Below, in pieces: positions 9,002 through 10,290 of a DNA stretch of 10,290 nt; within the stretch, counting starts at the first letter, position 1, and every line of letters starts with the position of its first letter. The stretch lies in assembly GCA_002812745.2 (NCBI GenBank), contig NCSJ02000657.1, forward strand, positions 1 to 10,290. The letters are read 5' to 3'. The notes under the pieces are model-generated. The model did no database searches. It saw only the letters and a program-made list of their open reading frames with translations, and was not told where the DNA came from. This stretch comes from Scytalidium lignicola (taxonomy: Eukaryota > Ascomycota > Leotiomycetes). The position numbers were made by a program, and so were the translations under genes.

Positions 9002-9484
9002 ACACAACGAGAGAAGCGACAAAAGCAAGAGAGAGAGCGAGACGACGTGCAATAAAAGAAGGGAAACCCGACGCAACAAGAGAGGCGAGGGGGGAAGGAG
9101 ATGTACGACCCGCCCCAACGTGACAGCCACGATGCCATAATGGTCGAGTTAGACGTACAACGGACAGCGTACGAATAAGATGAGCGAGAAAGACAAAGGG
9201 GACCCGAGGAGGATAAGGAGAGTGAGGACGATGAGGACAATGAGAACAATGAAAGTGATGAGGACAATGAGAAGGACGAGAGATGAGACGGGTAGTTAAA
9301 TAGTGACATTGATATTCTCAGCAGTAGCAACCTCGTCCCGGCAACCAATAATTCAAAGTCCAGTAGCCGTTTGAGCAAGCCTTGTCGTTAGGATGTCAGT
9401 CTCGTGTCCGTCGATGAAATTAAAAGCAATGATAATCAACCAGCTCGCATCATATACTCCTATTCCCCTATCATGCCGTCATGT
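9002..9484 (+). pseudogene. decayed reading frame for a charged protein, family not recognised
   Basis: One frame keeps protein-like composition over about 480 bp but is cut by in-frame stops at 9053-9055, 9176-9178, 9284-9286, 9293-9295 and 9389-9391. It reads as an Arg/Lys/Gln-rich part, then YDPPQRDSHDAIMVELDVQ from about 9104, an Asp/Glu/Asn-rich acidic run (about 9206-9283), and a Ser-rich stretch from 9302. The stop at 9053 (TAA) lines up with CAA in the related copy at 8471-8495, so a C-to-T change is seen directly. This points to a RIP-mutated mobile-element gene. A second frame (9393-9710) is open for 105 codons without recognisable domains, so the 3' limit and frame are uncertain. 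Confidence 0.35.
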
Positions 9485-9686
9485 TAAAAGACGAGTTGAC
9501 CGTCGATGTTATGCTCGTGGCAAAGCAAAGTGTATTTCAGACTCAACAAGCGCAGCGCCAGCAACAGCGATGGTGAACAATGATCGACAAGCAAAACGAA
9601 AAGTACGAGATATGAGATTTGTGAATAGAAAAATGCCCGTTGTGTTATGTCCGACAATGCTAAAATTAGAGTGCGGAATGGGGCCC

Positions 9687-9775
9687 CATGGGTGGGTTAA
9701 GCACTCCTAAAACCCACCCATGAGGCTCCAGTGGGTGGGTTTCCTATTTGGGAAAAACCCTATAGGTAGAGGTGG
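9687..9775. repeat. cluster of inverted repeats around GGGTGGGTT
   Basis: CATGGGTGGGTT 9687-9698 pairs perfectly with AACCCACCCATG 9711-9722 (12 bp, 12-nt loop). A third direct copy, GTGGGTGGGTTT, follows at 9731-9742. GGGTTT and AAACCC then flank a short spacer (9737-9760), and TAGGTA/TACCTA form another pair at about 9764-9783. The block marks the edge between the decayed frame and the A+T-rich tail, so it may be the end of a mobile element. No terminal partner elsewhere in the window was found. Confidence 0.5.
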
Positions 9776-9808
9776 ATACCTAGTAAACACTCATTAAATC
9801 TAGTCACG

Positions 9809-10290
9809 TAAAGTATAATGTACAAAATGCATAACATATATATAAATCTTATCATGTAGTATATAATAATCTTAAATGATTTGAGATTATAAGTATTATT
9901 ATAAAAATTACTATAATTATAATAATAGTCTGTTAGTTCTATTATAGTTAAGATTATTATAATTTTAATTCAATGTTAATTTTGTTAATAACTAAAATGC
10001 TTACTAACTATTCTTAGACTTTTAAATAACTCTTGAATTTTCTATTAATTATTATTAAAGTAATAATCTATTTATTGTTGCTTAAATATTTAAATCCTGT
10101 TATATAATTGTAAATTGCCTTAATAAACTACATATCCTTTATTTGAATAATAACTTGTTTTGCATGAATTACAACTAGATTAGCTATTATAATATTATTA
10201 TTAGTATAAAGATTATTATAATATTTATTTAAATTATATTTACTTTCAAATTCTTTAATTAAAATAGTTTTAGTATATTCTTGTAAAGTT
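9809..10290. other. second CpG-free A+T-rich block, runs off right edge
   Basis: From 9809 to the end I find no CpG and no supported gene. The sequence is dominated by ATTATAA-type words, like the block at 2209-3231, and is most simply read as RIP-degraded repeat DNA. Because it continues past the window, its full extent and origin cannot be judged. Confidence 0.6.

Noticed and set aside
8968..9378. 136-codon minus-strand frame rich in Ser and Leu
   Set aside because: It is the antisense of a purine-rich, low-complexity stretch; CT-rich strands give long Ser/Leu/Pro frames by composition. The plus strand explains the sequence better.

Overview
The window looks like nuclear DNA of a filamentous ascomycete (Pezizomycotina). 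The genes carry introns of about 46-150 nt with GT..AG ends and CTRAC-type branch sites. The two intact proteins belong to families typical of such fungi. The repeats carry stop codons of the C-to-T type left by repeat-induced point mutation (RIP), and two long stretches are almost pure A+T without CpG. No species can be named from the sequence. Eight N positions, mostly beside homopolymers, suggest imperfect assembly.

Layout. 1-1893 (minus): a pogo/Fot1-like DNA transposase running off the left edge. It stays in one frame after removal of one 46-nt intron but is broken by nine in-frame stops. About 1983-2180: probable transposon terminal region with short direct and inverted motifs. 2209-3231: CpG-free A+T block. 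3348-5122 (minus): an intact four-exon major facilitator transporter of the Dal5/allantoate permease (ACS) type, 505 aa. 5123-6497: shared divergent promoter region with three evenly spaced GATA-factor sites and a TATA box. 6498-7884 (plus): an intact three-exon secreted yellow/major royal jelly-type protein, 424 aa. 7885-8393: A+T-rich sequence without genes. 8394-9000: a compound repeat made of purine-rich GCGA repeats and two inverted arms around a 34-bp tandem array. 9002-9484: a decayed charged-protein reading frame of unknown family. 9687-9775: a cluster of hairpins. 9809-10290: a second CpG-free A+T block.

How it fits together. The only two intact genes form a head-to-head pair on a small island of normal composition between decayed mobile DNA. 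The transporter family imports small organic anions or nitrogen compounds and is often under GATA-factor nitrogen control. The partner is a secreted beta-propeller-type protein of unknown substrate. A shared, possibly nitrogen-responsive promoter is an inference from the shared intergenic region and the GATA sites. The strongest less ordinary signals are the 19-bp-spaced GATA cluster, the inverted-arm/tandem-core element at 8519-8989, and the unrecognised RIP-broken frame at 9002-9484.
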